From the NCBI GenBank assembly GCA_030830185.1, contig JAURNN010000063.1, positions 1 to 28,111 on the forward strand: a stretch of DNA of 28,111 nucleotides. Direction: 5' to 3'. The position numbers and the translations under genes are program-made. Origin of the DNA: Bacillota bacterium (lineage in GTDB: Bacteria; Bacillota_I; Bacilli_A; Acholeplasmatales; Acholeplasmataceae). Position 1 is the first letter of the stretch, and every line of letters begins with the position of its first letter. Shown piece after piece: positions 6,965 to 15,181 of the stretch. The notes under the pieces were generated by a model that ran no database searches, was not told the DNA's origin, and saw only the letters and a program-made list of their open reading frames with translations.

Positions 6965-7987
6965 ATGACCACTAAAAACTGGCTTTATGACATTGAAACC
7001 CTTAGAATAGAAAGAAAAATCAATCAAGCTTTATTTCTAAAAGAGATTGTTTCAGACAGACAATACAGACGCTATTTAAACGGTGAATCCATACCTACAC
7101 TCACTATCTTTTTAAAACTTCTTGAACGACTAGACTATACGTTACCTACTTTTTTAACATATTTAGAGACAAGAAAGATGAAACAAAACCAACAATTTGA
7201 ACAATTAAGGTTTGCGATGATTGATTTTGATTATACAACTTCAAAAGTGTTAATAAAAGACATCAAATCCATGCAACTTTCAAATGATCAAATTGAAACA
7301 CTTCGTCTTTATGAAACACTCATTGACTTTTATGAAAAACTCGGACAAAACGAACAGCTTGATAAAACACGTGTTGAAAACATTTTAAATGAAACCAATG
7401 TTTTATCTTTACTCAATCACACATATTATTCTTCTTCAATGTTTTCACTTATTAATTTACTGATGAATAAAATATTTAATCTATTAGATCAAGAAAAACA
7501 ACAACGTTTCTTAAGTTTTTATTTAGATTTTATCGAAAATCGTAAGTTTGTTTTAGATGGGGATACTTTAGAAAATAAACAAATGGTGTATTCCTATTAT
7601 GTCTCTGCAATCTATGGAAGGTCTTATATTTCAGAAGCGGAAACAAAAAAAGGTGGCCAACTCATTAAAGATGCCATCTTACTCACAAAAGAAACGTTGA
7701 TGAGTTATAACCTTATGGCACTCAATTATTTAAATAGTTCCATGTGCTACTTACATCACTTAGATCAAGATGCTAAAAAATCGTTATTTTATACGTTTAT
7801 GTCTGTCTTTGGAACTGGAAATCCTGAAGGAATCTTCCCATCTTTTAAACTTGCCTTCTCACAAGTCACAACACCTCAAGTGATCATTAAAGATTTTAAA
7901 GACGAACTTAAAAGACATCTTGAAACTGACACCTATTATCAAGAGGAGGTGCTTTCATACAATGACTTATCAACATGCGCTGGTTAA
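6965..7987 (+). CDS. HTH regulator with helical repeat C-terminus, copy 1
   Basis: This is a 340-residue cytoplasmic protein. Residues about 5-60 look like an XRE-type DNA-binding domain of the kind at the front of Rgg/PlcR-like regulators (RIERKINQ, then SDRQYRRYLNGESIP as recognition-helix region). The rest is all-helical with TPR-like periodicity and could bind a peptide or partner protein. The ATG at 6965 follows AAAGGAG with ideal spacing and is preferred to the ATG at 6935, which lies in the terminator T-run. It overlaps the next gene by 26 bases, and the two N-terminal domains are alike, so this is a tandem duplication. The target genes are unknown. No Rgg-type pheromone gene is obvious, apart from the micropeptide at 8850. 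Confidence 0.7.
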   Translation: MTTKNWLYDIETLRIERKINQALFLKEIVSDRQYRRYLNGESIPTLTIFLKLLERLDYTLPTFLTYLETRKMKQNQQFEQLRFAMIDFDYTTSKVLIKDIKSMQLSNDQIETLRLYETLIDFYEKLGQNEQLDKTRVENILNETNVLSLLNHTYYSSSMFSLINLLMNKIFNLLDQEKQQRFLSFYLDFIENRKFVLDGDTLENKQMVYSYYVSAIYGRSYISEAETKKGGQLIKDAILLTKETLMSYNLMALNYLNSSMCYLHHLDQDAKKSLFYTFMSVFGTGNPEGIFPSFKLAFSQVTTPQVIIKDFKDELKRHLETDTYYQEEVLSYNDLSTCAG

Positions 7988-8732
7988 TTATTTAGAGACT
8001 TACCGAAAAAAACATCGTCTTACTATCGATGCATTCATTGAAGATGTCACGTCTCAAAGAAGCTATTACAGGTATATCGAATTAACTCAAGATCTTCCGA
8101 TGGACGTCTTACTTGCATTTACTTCTAAATACAATTTCGATTTAAAAGAATTACTTGATTTTTTAAGTGACACACCCGATGTTGAATTTTATCTTGCGAA
8201 AATAAGACGTTTTAAAAGACTAAAAAGACATCAATTTATTGATTCCTATGTCAATAAGATCAAACACTATTTAGCTGATAATCAGAAACACCTTCTTAAG
8301 TCGGTCTTAAGTGATGAAGATCCATTGCATTTCTTTAACCAATACTTTAAAACAGATTCAATGGATGATCTTATCATAGGTTATAATTCTGGTAAACAAC
8401 AGCCACTTATTTTAGAATATATGATTGATTTAGGAATGTCTTTTCTTCAAGAACATAAGATGAAACAATTAAAATTAGTCTGTGACTTCTTAGATACGAT
8501 TAGAAAACAATCAAGTGATCGGTATTTAGACTACCCAACGACATTGTTTCTAGTGCATTTAAATAAAGAGAATAAACAGTTAATGATACCTTCTATGTTA
8601 TCTCATCTCTCTCTTCATCTATTTTTTAATGACCACGAAAGTTTTAAATCTTATATCAAGAAAATGAATCTTCAATTTCAACTTGATTTTTCTTCTTTTT
8701 TCATCGAAATTGTTGAAAAAAAATTCACATAA
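7962..8732 (+). CDS. HTH regulator with helical C-terminus, copy 2
   Basis: This 256-residue protein starts at ATG 7962, with GAGGAGGT about 11 bases upstream inside the previous gene. Its first 70 residues (YLETYRKKHRLTIDAFIED, then SQRSYYRYIE and LPMDVLLAF) align in pattern with the first regulator: an L-x-x-x-R start, an S-x-R-x-Y-x-R-Y turn, then a leucine-rich helix. The C-terminal region is helical, shorter than in copy 1 and more diverged. The 26-base overlap implies co-transcription, perhaps with the two acting as partners. I see no enzymatic motif. DNA binding is inferred from the XRE-like front end only. Confidence 0.65.
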   Translation: MTYQHALVNYLETYRKKHRLTIDAFIEDVTSQRSYYRYIELTQDLPMDVLLAFTSKYNFDLKELLDFLSDTPDVEFYLAKIRRFKRLKRHQFIDSYVNKIKHYLADNQKHLLKSVLSDEDPLHFFNQYFKTDSMDDLIIGYNSGKQQPLILEYMIDLGMSFLQEHKMKQLKLVCDFLDTIRKQSSDRYLDYPTTLFLVHLNKENKQLMIPSMLSHLSLHLFFNDHESFKSYIKKMNLQFQLDFSSFFIEIVEKKFT

Positions 8733-8796
8733 TTAGAAAAAGTATTCACCTTTACAAAGGGAAATAGTAATTCCTCAACAAAATATCAAAACCCTC

Positions 8797-8824
8797 TTTA
8801 CAATAAAAAAAATAAGCGTAAAAT
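8797..8824 (+). promoter_or_regulatory. Promoter of the 24-residue peptide gene
   Basis: TTTACA (8797-8802), a 16-base spacer and TAAAAT (8819-8824), followed by a strong AAAGGAGGG ribosome site at 8833-8841. The predicted leader is only about 20 bases. Confidence 0.6.
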
Positions 8825-8849
8825 ATACAATCAAAGGAGGGTAATTGAT

Positions 8850-8924
8850 ATGGCAAAAACAGCACCAAAACCTGCCGGCAAACCAGCTGCTAAACCAGCA
8901 CCTGCAAAACCAAAAGGGAAATAG
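8850..8924 (+). CDS. 24-residue Ala/Lys/Pro-rich peptide
   Basis: The ORF begins ATG at 8850 and ends TAG at 8922-8924. It encodes MAKTAPKPAGKPAAKP followed by APAKPKGK, built only from M, A, K, T, P and G. AAAGGAGGG, the best ribosome site in the window, is eight bases upstream; a promoter precedes it and a hairpin terminator follows, so it looks like a deliberate free-standing gene. The composition resembles the lysine/alanine/proline tails of bacterial histone-like proteins, so nucleic-acid binding is possible. GC-rich GCN/CCN codons are unlike the AT-rich surroundings, but that follows from the amino acids. It could instead be a signalling peptide for the neighbouring regulators. No function is established. 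Confidence 0.65.
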   Translation: MAKTAPKPAGKPAAKPAPAKPKGK

Positions 8925-8965
8925 TTGACTTGCCCAATGACTTTACCCATAAGCCAAAGGACAAT

Positions 8966-8997
8966 AAAGGGGCCTATGTCAAAATAGATCCCTTTTT
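8966..8997. terminator. Terminator between the micropeptide gene and hisK
   Basis: AAAGGGGCCTAT pairs with ATAGATCCCTTT (one G-T wobble and one mismatch in 12 positions) around GTCAAA A; a T-run follows on the plus strand. It overlaps the hisK stop and may also end the his transcript, though the T-run on that strand is weaker. Confidence 0.65.
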
Positions 8998-9707
8998 ATA
9001 TCTTTAAAATACCTTCCTAAATCCTTCACATCGTGAGCATCACTCCCATAAGTAAATTTCTTCCCACCTAACTCAAGATATCTTAAAATCACTTCTTCTT
9101 TTGGATATTGTCTTTTTTCAGTAATAAACCCACTTGTATTTATTTCTAACGCCTTCTCTTTTTTAATGAGTGCGTTTAAGATGTCATCAATCACTACCTT
9201 GTGGTAATCATAATCATAATCATCAAAAGGTGCGTATCTAGGAATATAATCTAAGTGTCCAAAAGTTGTAAAATTATCGATTGTCTCAATTGCTTCTAAG
9301 CATGTTTTAAAATAAATGTCATAAGCCTCTTCTTTTGTTTTACCTTTGAAGAATTCTTGTGTATACAAGTCTTTTTTTTCTAAATAATGCACACTTAAAA
9401 TGACATGTTCAAAAGGATATTTTTTTATAAATGATTGAATCTCTTCTTTAACGTGACGTTGATATCCGACTTCAACGCCTAAATGAATAGGGATAGGAGA
9501 TGTCTTTTTTACTTGATTAAAGTCTTTGATATAAGCATCAAAATCAATCGGTTCTCTAAAAAGTGGATGCGCGGGATCAATATCATGGTGATCGGTAAAC
9601 GTGAGTGATGTAAACCCTAATGCTAACGCTTTTTTTATGTAAGCTTCAAAGGTTGCGTCTCGTGATGCGTCCTTTGAATAATGCGTATGAATATGTGTAT
9701 CTTTCAT
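8979..9707 (-). CDS. hisK: Histidinol-phosphatase, PHP family
   Basis: This metal-dependent phosphatase converts L-histidinol phosphate to L-histidinol, the penultimate stage of histidine synthesis. Its 242 residues carry the PHP-domain metal motifs in order: DTHIHTHYSKDA at the N-terminus, TDHHD, SVHYLE, GHLDYIPRY and the C-terminal GSDAHDV. It is the last gene of the his operon and overlaps hisIE by four bases (ATGA). Because the HisB here is a stand-alone dehydratase without a phosphatase domain, this enzyme is needed to complete the pathway. The symbol follows the PHP-type HisK/HisJ naming. Confidence 0.92.
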   Translation of the reverse strand: MKDTHIHTHYSKDASRDATFEAYIKKALALGFTSLTFTDHHDIDPAHPLFREPIDFDAYIKDFNQVKKTSPIPIHLGVEVGYQRHVKEEIQSFIKKYPFEHVILSVHYLEKKDLYTQEFFKGKTKEEAYDIYFKTCLEAIETIDNFTTFGHLDYIPRYAPFDDYDYDYHKVVIDDILNALIKKEKALEINTSGFITEKRQYPKEEVILRYLELGGKKFTYGSDAHDVKDLGRYFKDIKRDLF

Positions 9708-10300
9708 GATTGATGTCTTTTTTTAAGTTCTTGCATGATATCAGAAACTGTTAATCCTTGACTTACCAGTAACACCGTTAAATGATAAATTAAATCAGAC
9801 GCTTCATAAATGAGTTCCTCATTATTATTTTTAGATGCAATAATCACTTCACCTGTTTCTTCAGCGACTTTTTTTAAGATCTTATCAATCCCTTTGTCAA
9901 ATAAGTAATTCGTATAAGAGCCTTCTTTAGGATGAAGTTTTCGATCTAAGACCGTTTGATATAAATCGGTCCATAGAAATGGTGCTTCGTTTGGTATTTC
10001 TTGTTGGTGAAAACAAGAGACGTTTCCTGTATGACATGCAACCCCTTTTTGATTGATTTTGAGTAACACGGTATCTTGGTCACAGTCTAGTTCCATTGAA
10101 ACCACTTCTTGTATGTTTCCTGAGGTTTCGCCTTTCACCCATAAAGACTTTCTACTTCGTGAATAGTAAGTTGCCTTTTTAGTTTCTAATGTTAACTGAT
10201 AGGCTTCCTTATTCATATACGCAAGCATAAGGACCTCTAATGTGGTTGCATCTTGGGTAATCACTGGAATGAGACCTTCTTTGTTATAGTTTGGTTTCAT
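9704..10300 (-). CDS. hisIE: Bifunctional PR-AMP cyclohydrolase / PR-ATP pyrophosphatase
   Basis: This 198-residue fusion catalyses steps 2 and 3 of histidine synthesis. Residues 1-100 are HisI, with LDCDQD (C73 and metal-binding aspartates) and the zinc cysteines C89 and C96 in ACHTGNVSCF. Residues about 105-198 are HisE, with the pyrophosphatase motif AEETGEVIIA and the downstream EASDLIYHL helix. It overlaps hisF by four bases at its start and hisK by four at its end. Domain order and length are those of ordinary HisIE. Confidence 0.96.
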   Translation of the reverse strand: MKPNYNKEGLIPVITQDATTLEVLMLAYMNKEAYQLTLETKKATYYSRSRKSLWVKGETSGNIQEVVSMELDCDQDTVLLKINQKGVACHTGNVSCFHQQEIPNEAPFLWTDLYQTVLDRKLHPKEGSYTNYLFDKGIDKILKKVAEETGEVIIASKNNNEELIYEASDLIYHLTVLLVSQGLTVSDIMQELKKRHQS

Positions 10301-11052
10301 AAACGTATGGGGACTCCTTTTTCTATAAGTGATGATTTTAAATCTTGAATCTTTATTTCTTTAAAGTGAAACACACTTGCTGCTAAATACCCGTCGACAT
10401 TGGTATGTATGGCTAGCTCAATAAAGTCTTCGATACTCCCTGCACCACCAGATGCAATAATCGGTACATCAACAGCTTCTTCAATACGTCTTAGTAATTC
10501 AAGATTGAATCCTTGTTTCATCCCATCTTGATCCATACTATTGACAACAATTTCACCGGCACCTAAAGATACTGCTTGTTTTGCCCATGAGATGGCCTCT
10601 AATTCGGTTTCAATACGGCCACCATTGATAAAGACTTTATACGTGCCACATACTTTCTTAACATCCATCGAAAGAACAATGCATTGGTTTCCAAACCGTT
10701 TGGCACCTTCTGTAATCAGTGCTGGACTTTTAATAGCTCCACTATTTAATGATACTTTATCAGCACCACTTAATAAGACTTCAGCAATCGCTTCAATGGA
10801 GTTAATCCCGCCACCAACCGTAAATGGAATATGCACATTGGCACTCACATTTCTTACAACATCTAAGATTAACCCTCTATTTTCATGAGACGCTGTAATA
10901 TCATAAAATACCAGTTCATCTGCGCCTTCTTTTGCGTAATAAGATGCAAGCGTCACAGGATCATCAACATCTTGAATATCACTAAATTGCGTCCCTTTTA
11001 CGACTCTTCCATCTTTCACATCTAAACACGGAATAATACGTCTTTTTAACAT
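10297..11052 (-). CDS. hisF: Imidazole glycerol phosphate synthase, cyclase subunit
   Basis: HisF is the (beta-alpha)8 cyclase that uses ammonia from HisH to turn PRFAR into imidazole glycerol phosphate and AICAR. It has 251 residues, the usual length. Catalytic D11 (IIPCLDVKDGRVVKG) and D130 (CIVLSMDVK) are in place, as are the phosphate-binding glycine segments TVGGGI and IASGGAGS. Its 5' end overlaps hisA by seven bases. HisH is encoded two genes upstream in the same transcript, so both subunits are made together. Confidence 0.97.
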   Translation of the reverse strand: MLKRRIIPCLDVKDGRVVKGTQFSDIQDVDDPVTLASYYAKEGADELVFYDITASHENRGLILDVVRNVSANVHIPFTVGGGINSIEAIAEVLLSGADKVSLNSGAIKSPALITEGAKRFGNQCIVLSMDVKKVCGTYKVFINGGRIETELEAISWAKQAVSLGAGEIVVNSMDQDGMKQGFNLELLRRIEEAVDVPIIASGGAGSIEDFIELAIHTNVDGYLAASVFHFKEIKIQDLKSSLIEKGVPIRL

Positions 11053-11756
11053 GATAACGCCTCTTCTAGAGTAAAGATGTCTTGATATAAAGCAACACCG
11101 ATGATCACTCCTGAAACATCTGTTTTTTTAAATGCTCTAATTTCACTTAAAGATGTGACACCACCACTTGCGATGATGTTGAGTTGAGGATACTTAACAC
11201 TAAGTGTTTTATATAACATAATATCAATACCTTCTAACATCCCGTCTTTAGAAATATCCGTGACCATGACATCTTTAAACCCGTCATTTTGAAGGTCAGA
11301 TAAATAGGCATCTAAAGTGTATAAACTTTTTTGTTGCCATCCGTTATAGGTCACATAACCGTCTTTTGTATCCACTGCAATTAAAATTCTGTTTGGGTAG
11401 GAGTCATTCAGTCTTTTTGTTTCTTTTGGAAACATCAAAGCAAACGATCCTAAAATAACTCTATCGATGCCTGCTTCAAGTAAGGAAATAATCTTTTGTT
11501 CATCTCTTAAACCACCACCAACTTGAATAAAAAGCCCTGTTTCTTTTTTAATGTTTAAAATGATATTGATGTTTTTAGGGGAACCTAGTTTCGCACCATC
11601 TAAATCAATGATATGAAGATAGGTCGCACCTGATGCTTGAAAGACTTTCGCTTGTTTGACAGGATCGTTTTCATAAATGACTTTTTGATTAAAATCCCCT
11701 TGTTTTAATCTTACAACATTGCCATCAATGAGATCCATAGCTGGATAGATGATCAT
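11046..11756 (-). CDS. hisA: ProFAR isomerase (HisA)
   Basis: HisA opens and isomerises the ribose of ProFAR to give PRFAR. The protein is 236 residues, a (beta-alpha)8 barrel related to HisF. The general acid/base pair D8 (IYPAMDLIDGNVVRLKQG) and D129 (ILIAVDTKDG) are present, with phosphate-binding QVGGGLRD and IASGGVTS. It overlaps hisH by four bases upstream and hisF by seven downstream. TrpF activity of a PriA-type enzyme cannot be excluded from sequence, but nothing suggests it. Confidence 0.96.
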   Translation of the reverse strand: MIIYPAMDLIDGNVVRLKQGDFNQKVIYENDPVKQAKVFQASGATYLHIIDLDGAKLGSPKNINIILNIKKETGLFIQVGGGLRDEQKIISLLEAGIDRVILGSFALMFPKETKRLNDSYPNRILIAVDTKDGYVTYNGWQQKSLYTLDAYLSDLQNDGFKDVMVTDISKDGMLEGIDIMLYKTLSVKYPQLNIIASGGVTSLSEIRAFKKTDVSGVIIGVALYQDIFTLEEALSC

Positions 11757-12349
11757 AATATCTTTTTGTATCCTTTCAAGATTTCTATACCCACATCTCC
11801 ACTTTTTTCAGGGTGAAATTGGGTCGCATACACGTTTCCTTTTTTAATAATGGCGGGAATCATCACACCATAGTTGGTGGTTGCAATGACGCCATCACTT
11901 GAATCCGCATAATAACTATGAACAAAATAGACATCTGATGCTTCTTTCAAGTTTGAAACTATTGGATCATAATTTACAATTTCTAATGTGTTCCATCCCA
12001 TGTGCGGGATTTTAACGTCACCTGTAATTTTTTTAATGGTACCTTTAAAGATTCCTAAGCCTTGATGACGACCATATTCTTCGCTATATTCATATAAGAG
12101 TTGCATGCCTAGACAAATACCAATTAATGGTTTATTTGTTTTAATGTGATCTAGTATCGCAGGAATTAAACCTGATTGTTTTAACGCATCCAGTGATTCT
12201 TTAAATGCTCCAACACCGGGTAAAATCAGTGATGACGCGCTTCTAATCACTACTTCATCTTGACTAATCGTTGTTTCTATTCCAGCTCTTAAAAACCCTT
12301 GTTTGACCGATGCTAAATTACCCACATTATAATCAATAATGACATGCAT
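11753..12349 (-). CDS. hisH: Imidazole glycerol phosphate synthase, glutaminase subunit
   Basis: HisH is a class I glutamine amidotransferase that releases ammonia for HisF. It has 198 residues. The triad is visible: nucleophile C79 in IGICLGMQLL, and H179 with E181 in QFHPEKSGDVG. The N-terminal DYNVGNLASV and the oxyanion-strand PGVGAF are standard. Its ATG shares one base with the hisB stop (TAATG), and it overlaps hisA by four bases. Confidence 0.97.
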   Translation of the reverse strand: MHVIIDYNVGNLASVKQGFLRAGIETTISQDEVVIRSASSLILPGVGAFKESLDALKQSGLIPAILDHIKTNKPLIGICLGMQLLYEYSEEYGRHQGLGIFKGTIKKITGDVKIPHMGWNTLEIVNYDPIVSNLKEASDVYFVHSYYADSSDGVIATTNYGVMIPAIIKKGNVYATQFHPEKSGDVGIEILKGYKKIL

Positions 12350-12915
12350 TATAAAACACCTTTTGTAGACTGTAGGGTATCCACTTCACGTAATGCAAGA
12401 CCCACACATTTTCCAAAACCTTTAAATACAGATTCTATTTTATGGTGATCATTATCTCCATATAAGTTTGTGATATGTAAGGTGATTCTTGCTTCGTAGG
12501 TTAACGCTTTAAAAAACTCTTTAAAATTATCTAAAGTCAAATTAGAAATGCGTTCATTTTTAAATTGAACATCATAAATGAGTGTTGGACGATTAGAAAA
12601 ATCTAAAGCAAGTCGTGATAAGCTTTCATCCATTGGCATATAAAAGAAACCGAAACGGTTAATGTTTGTAAGGGTCTGTTTATATTGAAGAAGGGCTTGA
12701 CCTAAAACAATACCGATGTCTTCTACTAAGTGATGATCATCAACATCAATATCTCCAGTTGCATCCAAGTTTAATGTAAGATTAGCATAAAAAGAAAATG
12801 CATCTAACATATGATTTAAAAAAGGATAAGGTGTTTGGATGGTTGAAGGAAGCTCTCTACTTTCTAAAGAGAGCTTGATGTTTGTTTCTTTAGTCTTTCT
12901 TTCAATGGTGATCAT
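12349..12915 (-). CDS. hisB: Imidazoleglycerol-phosphate dehydratase
   Basis: This manganese enzyme dehydrates imidazole glycerol phosphate to imidazole acetol phosphate. Its 188 residues form the stand-alone dehydratase, without the N-terminal phosphatase domain found in enterobacterial HisB. The two metal-binding histidine clusters are present: DDHHLVED near residue 60 and DNDHHKIESVFK near residue 155, along with PFLNHMLDAF. It overlaps hisC by four bases and hisH by one. Confidence 0.97.
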   Translation of the reverse strand: MITIERKTKETNIKLSLESRELPSTIQTPYPFLNHMLDAFSFYANLTLNLDATGDIDVDDHHLVEDIGIVLGQALLQYKQTLTNINRFGFFYMPMDESLSRLALDFSNRPTLIYDVQFKNERISNLTLDNFKEFFKALTYEARITLHITNLYGDNDHHKIESVFKGFGKCVGLALREVDTLQSTKGVL

Positions 12916-13919
12916 AGTAACCCCTTGATGGCATTAATTAATTGTGTCATCTCTTCATTTGTTCCAATGGTAATTCTATAATGCCCGTTTTGATAACCTC
13001 TGATTTTTATACCTTTTAATAATAATGCTTCATACAAGTTAAGTCTTGTTTCATATACATACAAAAAGTTTCCATACGAAGGAAAAACCTCTTGGAGCAT
13101 CTCTTTTAAAGATAGATACGTGGATGTTCTTATTTCTTTGATGTCTTCAATCCTCTTAAAAATCTCTTGATCCATCTTCAGTGCTTCAATGCCTAAGGCT
13201 TGGGTCACACTTGAGACACTATAAGGCGTTTTCGCGATTTTTAGTGTTTGAATGTTTTCTTTTTGAGAAACGATATAGCCTAGTCTTGCACCAGCAAGAC
13301 CCCATGCTTTAGAAAATGTACGTGTCACAAATAAATTGGGATTATTATTAATGTCATAAATCAATGTTTCTTTTAAATTAGCATATTCAATATATGCTTC
13401 ATCAATGACGACCACACATGATACTTTTTTAATAAACGTGATGAGTTTATCTTTTGGTATAAACGATCCCGTTGGATTATTAGGATTCGATATAAAAATC
13501 ACTTTAGGTAAATGCGCGATGTAAGCTTGATATAAATCATCTAAAATGTCATTTGTTTCTGGGACCGAAATATATGTTGCTTGATGAATGGTTGCGTATT
13601 GTTGGTACATCACAAAGGTTGGGTCAATACTTAAAATGACATCACTAGGACTGACATAGGTTTTAATGATGAGTTCTAATAACTCAGATGATCCTGATCC
13701 AATCATGATAGTCTCTTTTTGATAGCCAAATTGTTCACATAACGTTTCAATCAGTTGTGTACCTTGATGATCTGGATAACGATTCAGTGATGAGAGCACA
13801 ACTTGATTTAAAACAAAAGGTAAGGTTGTATTGACTTCATTGGCATCTAAATAAATCGATGCGTCAATCAGTTTTGGATCATATGGTGTTAAGTTTTTTA
13901 ACGCTTTTTTAATGGTCAT
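12912..13919 (-). CDS. hisC: Histidinol-phosphate aminotransferase
   Basis: This PLP enzyme of fold type I transaminates imidazole acetol phosphate with glutamate. It has 335 residues, slightly shorter than the common 350-360. Visible landmarks are DANE near residue 25, GSGSSELLELI for PLP phosphate, SNPNNPTG (residues 144-151), VIDEAYIEY and the Schiff-base K204 in TFSKAWGLAGARLGY. It overlaps both neighbours by four bases. Confidence 0.95.
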   Translation of the reverse strand: MTIKKALKNLTPYDPKLIDASIYLDANEVNTTLPFVLNQVVLSSLNRYPDHQGTQLIETLCEQFGYQKETIMIGSGSSELLELIIKTYVSPSDVILSIDPTFVMYQQYATIHQATYISVPETNDILDDLYQAYIAHLPKVIFISNPNNPTGSFIPKDKLITFIKKVSCVVVIDEAYIEYANLKETLIYDINNNPNLFVTRTFSKAWGLAGARLGYIVSQKENIQTLKIAKTPYSVSSVTQALGIEALKMDQEIFKRIEDIKEIRTSTYLSLKEMLQEVFPSYGNFLYVYETRLNLYEALLLKGIKIRGYQNGHYRITIGTNEEMTQLINAIKGLL

Positions 13920-15181
13920 AAGCGTACCTTAATGCTTGCTGCATGAGCAGTCAAACCTTCTACTTCAGCAAGATCAATAATTGATTTCTGATCTTCTAAA
14001 AATGCCTGTTTAGAATATGAAACATAAGAGGTTCTTTTTAAAAAATCATAGGTAGAAAGTCCTGATGAAAAACGTGCCACCCCTGATGTTGGAAGAGTAT
14101 GATTGGGTCCCGCCATATAATCACCGACAGGTTCAGGCGTATAGTTACCAATAAAAATGGCACCTGCATTTGAAATACGGTCTTTGATTATAAACGCATC
14201 TTGACATAAAAGTTCTAAGTGTTCAGGAGCAATAATGTTAATCAGTTTGACGCCTTCATCCATTGAATCTACAAGAATCAAGGCACCTTCATTTTCAATG
14301 GAGGTTCTTGCAATCGCTTCTCTTGAAAGTAACAGAAGTTGTCTTTGAAGTTCCATTTCAACAGCTTCTAAGACCACTTGAGACGTTGAAATACAAATGG
14401 CTTTTGCTTGTGTGTCATGTTCTGCTTGTGCCAGCATATCTGCAGCAATAAAGATTGGGTTTGACGTTTCATCAGCTAATATCACAACTTCACTTGGACC
14501 AGCAATGGTATCAATACCAACAAGACCTGAAACTAATTTTTTAGCGGTTGCAACATAAATGTTTCCTGGTCCAACAATTTTATCGACTTTAGGAATGGAC
14601 GGTGTACCAAATGTTAATGCTGCAATACCTTGTACACCACCGATTTTAAAAATGTGTTTAATATTTAACATATCTGCCGCAACTAAAATCGAAGGTGCAA
14701 TCTTACCTTCTTGATTCGGTGGTGAAATTAATACAATTTCTTTGACGCCAGCAATGATTGCTGGAATGGCTGACATAAGTACAGTAGAAGGATAACTTGC
14801 TGTTCCACCTGGAATATAAAGACCTACTTTTTCAATTGGCGTGATTTTTTGACCGATGATACGACCGTTATTTTCATATTCAAAAGAAGCATAAGTTTGT
14901 TTTTCATGATACGTACGAATATTAATGATGGCTTTTTTTAAAGCGTCTTTAACTTCTTCTGAAACTAAATGATACGCATCATTTATATCTTGCTGAGATA
15001 CTAAAAAAGAATCAATTTCTACGCGATCAAACGTTTTTGTATATCGTCTTAACGCCTCATCTTGATTTTTTTTTACATTTTCAATGATAGCTTTCACTTT
15101 GTCATCGATGTCTTGTTGGACATTCACGTTTAAATTTTGATTGAGTTTTTCTAAATACGTTTCTTTTGTATAAAAAGTCAT
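13916..15181 (-). CDS. hisD: Histidinol dehydrogenase
   Basis: HisD makes the last two oxidations, histidinol to histidinal to histidine, using NAD and zinc. The 421-residue length is normal. Motifs include LYIPGGTASYPSTVLM, KIVGPGNIYVATAK, GPSEVVILAD, the zinc/catalytic segment AQAEHDTQAK (H255), IAPEHLEL and GPNHTLPTSGVARFSSGLS. It overlaps hisG upstream and hisC downstream by four bases each. Confidence 0.97.
   Translation of the reverse strand: MTFYTKETYLEKLNQNLNVNVQQDIDDKVKAIIENVKKNQDEALRRYTKTFDRVEIDSFLVSQQDINDAYHLVSEEVKDALKKAIINIRTYHEKQTYASFEYENNGRIIGQKITPIEKVGLYIPGGTASYPSTVLMSAIPAIIAGVKEIVLISPPNQEGKIAPSILVAADMLNIKHIFKIGGVQGIAALTFGTPSIPKVDKIVGPGNIYVATAKKLVSGLVGIDTIAGPSEVVILADETSNPIFIAADMLAQAEHDTQAKAICISTSQVVLEAVEMELQRQLLLLSREAIARTSIENEGALILVDSMDEGVKLINIIAPEHLELLCQDAFIIKDRISNAGAIFIGNYTPEPVGDYMAGPNHTLPTSGVARFSSGLSTYDFLKRTSYVSYSKQAFLEDQKSIIDLAEVEGLTAHAASIKVRL

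Noticed and set aside
10541..10888. Open frame of 115 codons on the plus strand inside hisF
   Set aside because: It is the antisense shadow of a strongly supported enzyme gene, with no ribosome site or recognisable product.
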